NCBI GenBank assembly: GCA_030427585.1
Contig: JAUIBW010000005.1
Location: 1-64,000 of the forward strand
DNA length: 64,000 nucleotides
Source: Bacteroidia bacterium
Lineage (GTDB): Bacteria; Bacteroidota; Bacteroidia; Flavobacteriales; Flavobacteriaceae
Direction: 5' to 3'
The translations under genes and the position numbers were made by a program. How positions within the stretch are numbered: the stretch's first letter is position 1; each line of letters begins with the position of its first letter. Positions 61,660 to 64,000 of the stretch are shown here, in pieces. The notes beneath the pieces are model-generated. The model was not told where the DNA came from. It did no database searches and saw nothing but the letters and a program-made list of their open reading frames with translations.

Positions 61660-62883
61660 ATGAAAAAAACAATTCTTAAAACAATTTTTGTGGTATTACT
61701 AGCTACCTTTATAGCTAGCTGCGAAAAACCGGAAACAGATGAAAACATTGAATCTATCGAAAACACAAAACTAATAGATGTATTCGATCAGAAAGCTCCT
61801 AATTGTTATGGTCAAACACGATATATTAATCATAATCAAACCATCCCTAAAGGTTGGGTTTTAATAAGCTCTACAGGTAGTACCTGGAAAATTAAATGTA
61901 CCACAGGAGCTCCTTATGGAGTAGAAATAGATATTGTTCCTAAGTCTGTAATTCCCTCGGGATGGGTATTAATTACAGATAATGACAGATACTGGCGAAT
62001 CAAATGTGTTATAAAAGGTAGGTATAAAACAAAATTAAATATTGTACCTAATTCTGTAATACCTGCAGATTGGGTATTAACCGGAACTCGTTCTGGTGTA
62101 TGGGAAATTACTTGTGTACACAAAGCATTATACAAATCACAATTAGAAATTATTCCTAACTCTACGATACCTAAAGATTGGGTACTAACACGTACAGTGG
62201 GTAGTATTTGGAAAATTACCTGTGCAAGTGGCGCATCTTATAGTGATGAATTAGATATTATTCCTAATTCTACGATACCAAAAGATTGGGTATTAATACA
62301 TACAGCAGGTAGTAGTTGGAAAATAAAGTGTGCCGGAGGGAACTCCAGATATGGACATGAACTTAGAATTATTCCTAATTCTGTTATACCAGCAGGTTGG
62401 GTATTAAAACGCAATGTAGGCAGCACATGGCTAATAGCATGTGCAAAAAAGGCTACTATTGGTAAAGAATTAGAAATCATTCCTAACTCTACAATACCTA
62501 AAGACTGGGTATTATCTAGTGCTAATAATAGTCGCTGGATAATTACATGTATAACAAATGCAGCATTTAACGCTTCAGTAAAAGTTGTACGTAACTCGAC
62601 CATCCCAAAAGGCTGGGTCTTATCCAAAGTTATTCATGGATATTGGATAATCAAATGTATAAACAAAGCTCCTTTTAGAGGGAAAGTAGAAATTGTTGCT
62701 AATTCGGTAATACCTTATGGTTGGGTATTTATTGGTCGCACACCTATGCTAAACTGGTACATTGTATGTGCAAAGGGAGCTAAACCTGGAGATTTATTGA
62801 CTATTATGCCCAACTCTGTAATTCCCCCGGGTTGGAAACGTATTTCTGCCTCCCCTTCTTCTTGGCTAATAAGATACAAGTAA
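61660..62883 (+). CDS. Lipoprotein made of ten 36-37-residue IPxxW/W/C repeats
   Basis: A 407-residue lipoprotein (lipobox FIASC, Cys21). After a 40-residue linker come nine full units and one partial, each starting NS-x-IP-x-[GD]-WVL, with a second tryptophan about 13 residues later and a cysteine four or five residues after that. IP occurs at 62, 98, 134, 170, 206, 243, 279, 315, 351 and 388. Cysteines are at 49, 80, 116, 152, 188, 224, 261, 297, 333 and 370. The regular spacing suggests a solenoid or propeller with one cysteine per turn. I do not recognise the repeat as a named domain. It is presumably surface or periplasmic. An 18-bp-stem terminator follows. Confidence 0.72.
   Translation: MKKTILKTIFVVLLATFIASCEKPETDENIESIENTKLIDVFDQKAPNCYGQTRYINHNQTIPKGWVLISSTGSTWKIKCTTGAPYGVEIDIVPKSVIPSGWVLITDNDRYWRIKCVIKGRYKTKLNIVPNSVIPADWVLTGTRSGVWEITCVHKALYKSQLEIIPNSTIPKDWVLTRTVGSIWKITCASGASYSDELDIIPNSTIPKDWVLIHTAGSSWKIKCAGGNSRYGHELRIIPNSVIPAGWVLKRNVGSTWLIACAKKATIGKELEIIPNSTIPKDWVLSSANNSRWIITCITNAAFNASVKVVRNSTIPKGWVLSKVIHGYWIIKCINKAPFRGKVEIVANSVIPYGWVFIGRTPMLNWYIVCAKGAKPGDLLTIMPNSVIPPGWKRISASPSSWLIRYK
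61837..62871 (+). repeat. Coding tandem repeat, unit about 108-111 bp
   Basis: Ten units of 36-37 codons, best conserved at ATTCCTAATTCTACGATACC-like words between units 3 and 7. Third-position differences between units show that the array is not a very recent expansion. Confidence 0.75.
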
Positions 62884-62891
62884 ATAACTTC

Positions 62892-62951
62892 ATTACCTGA
62901 AAAGTTGTTAAATCTAAACCGTAGATATGAAAAAACAACTTTTCAGGTAAT
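62892..62951. terminator. Long hairpin terminator between convergent genes
   Basis: An 18-bp perfect stem with arms at 62892-62909 and 62934-62951 and a 24-bp loop lies between the repeat lipoprotein (+) and the amidase (-). Confidence 0.85.
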
Positions 62952-62974
62952 TCTATTTAGCAATTTAGCATCAT

Positions 62975-64000
62975 TCAATCGACATAATTAGCAGGTTCTT
63001 TTCTTTCTTTTGTAGCTTGCTCATAAGCACTACCTAATTGTAGTAATAATGCTTCCGAAAAAGATTTAGCAATAAATGTGAGTCCTTTTGGTTCTCCTTT
63101 ACTGGTATATCCCATAGGGACCGTAAGAGCCGGATATTTGGCTACAGCAGCATAACCCGCATGATAATTATTTATAGATAGCACTGCATCTAGTTGATAG
63201 GTGTCAATATGAATATCAAAATAATTACGTGCAATCTTTTTTAGGTTTTCTTTTATATTATCTAATTCTTCAATAGCAGTATTATCATTGAGGATACCTT
63301 CAAATAATTGTTGCCCATAAGGAATTCTCTTTATTGAATCCTGTTGATTAAATACAATGGCATCTTTTATATTTTTAATAGTAACATCACTTCCTGCCTG
63401 AGTACTTATGTATGCTGGAAGATCATTTCTCATATCTATATTTAAAATACTTAAAAAACCCGGCAATTGTACTTGTTTTGGTTCAATCTCTATAATCTCT
63501 CCTCCAGCTTTCTTTATTTTTTCTATAGCCATTTTATAGATAGAGTCTTCTAAAAACTCTTTAATTACGCCAAAACGTTTTTCTTTTAGAGAACTCCCCT
63601 TTATCGAATTGACAAAATTTATATCAATAGCTGTAGAGGCAGTATCATTGTCATCTTTACCGGTTATAGCATTAAGTACAATAGCATTATCGATCACGCT
63701 CTTAGTCATAGGCCCAGGAGTATCTAATGTGCTCGAAATAGGCACTATTCCTGTTCTGCTTAATACTCCTATAGTTGGTTTTAAACCTACAACAGAATTT
63801 TGACTAGATGGTGACAAAATAGATCCACTGGTTTCTGTTCCTATTGCGGCAACACAAAAATTAACTGCCACAGCAACTCCGCTGCCAGAACTCGAACCAC
63901 CAGTTTCAAAAACCATTCTTCCATAAGGATTAAGTGTTTGCCCCCCTACCGCGCTGTATCCAACGGGGCATCCTGAACATAAAAAATATGCCCATTCACT
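62975..64000 (-). CDS. Amidase-signature family enzyme, N-terminal part beyond the window
   Basis: The frame stays open from the stop at 62975 to the window edge, so the gene is partial: 341 residues are visible. The glycine/serine-rich amidase signature GGSSSGSG, preceded by GGQTLNPYGR, and the catalytic-serine region GTETSGSILSP are present, with VGLKPTIGVLSRTGIVPISS after them. The catalytic lysine should lie beyond the edge. The C-terminus (YPALTVPMGYTSKGEPKGLT) is typical. An internal ATG at 63916 is not the start. It hydrolyses an amide. Whether it acts on a small amide, a peptide or Glu-tRNA cannot be told, but lack of gatB/C neighbours argues against GatA. Confidence 0.88.
   Translation of the reverse strand, partial: SEWAYFLCSGCPVGYSAVGGQTLNPYGRMVFETGGSSSGSGVAVAVNFCVAAIGTETSGSILSPSSQNSVVGLKPTIGVLSRTGIVPISSTLDTPGPMTKSVIDNAIVLNAITGKDDNDTASTAIDINFVNSIKGSSLKEKRFGVIKEFLEDSIYKMAIEKIKKAGGEIIEIEPKQVQLPGFLSILNIDMRNDLPAYISTQAGSDVTIKNIKDAIVFNQQDSIKRIPYGQQLFEGILNDNTAIEELDNIKENLKKIARNYFDIHIDTYQLDAVLSINNYHAGYAAVAKYPALTVPMGYTSKGEPKGLTFIAKSFSEALLLQLGSAYEQATKERKEPANYVD

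Noticed and set aside
62238..62627. 129-codon minus-strand frame across the repeat lipoprotein
   Set aside because: A shadow of the repetitive coding sequence on the other strand; it inherits openness from the regular codon pattern. The same applies to 61914-62135.
59411..62883. SusC/SusD-type polysaccharide utilisation locus
   Set aside because: The receptor has an STN/FecR signalling context but no SusD-like lipoprotein or glycoside hydrolase is present, and the lipoproteins here do not resemble SusD.

Overview
The window looks like chromosome from a marine member of the Flavobacteriaceae (Bacteroidota). The DNA is AT-rich. It carries a type IX secretion type-B sorting domain, a bacillithiol-synthesis enzyme, a FecR/TonB-receptor/ECF-sigma set, M14, M3 and M57 exported peptidases, a LytS/LytTR pair, and several copies of the Bacteroidota -7 promoter element TAnnTTTG. 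Aquimarina or a close relative is a guess from overall gene style, not something the sequence proves. No rRNA, tRNA, CRISPR array, prophage or insertion sequence was seen.

Layout. 0-2.5 kb: tail of a surface-glycan cluster (a glycosyltransferase-like gene with a homopolymer frameshift, and two methyltransferases). 2.6-6.1 kb: tRNA maintenance (threonylcarbamoyl-AMP synthase, CCA-adding enzyme) and haem A synthase. 4.6-10.5 kb: a zone holding two S23-type four-helix-bundle genes (the second broken by a stop) and several arrays of 7-, 8- and 16-bp repeats placed directly behind unrelated genes (NdpA-like, TauE/SafE-like, a GIGT-repeat surface protein). 10.5-13.7 kb: an unrecognised protein with kinase-like motifs, a 5 x 41 bp intergenic tandem array, and an ABC exporter. 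13.7-20.4 kb: a large T9SS cargo protein, UvrB, adenosine deaminase and a flavodoxin-fold reductase. 20.5-25 kb: a TonB-dependent receptor divergent from a LytS/LytTR two-component pair. 25-33 kb: an SPFH membrane protein with a tiny Arc-type regulator too short for usual ORF cut-offs, Hsp20, a TerB-like protein, a DUF1456 protein, an AprA-like methyltransferase, a cupin, SucC and a LON-N protein. 33-38 kb: LysA, an amidohydrolase, a heavily decayed SRPBCC pseudogene, DUF3820 and DUF922 proteins. 38.5-50 kb: a five-LysM/periplasmic-binding fusion behind GuaA, BshC, and M14 and M3 metallopeptidases. 49.5-53.8 kb: unknown proteins, a pirin remnant, a mini-lipoprotein and an M57-type metalloprotease lipoprotein. 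53.7-64 kb: RimO, then an ECF sigma / FecR / TonB-receptor operon divergent from a lipoprotein plus a mini membrane protein. The promoter and mini-gene of that pair are duplicated next door. A lipoprotein built from ten 36-37-residue Trp/Cys repeats and an amidase cut by the window edge complete the region.

Most genes are ordinary housekeeping or envelope functions in short operons separated by clear hairpin terminators. The least explained parts are: (i) the S23-type genes with short-period arrays; (ii) the kinase-like orphan beside the 41-bp array; (iii) the ECF-sigma locus with its duplicated promoter, paired 33- and 50-residue membrane proteins and the Trp/Cys-repeat lipoprotein; (iv) gene remnants in which conserved tryptophan codons have become stops.
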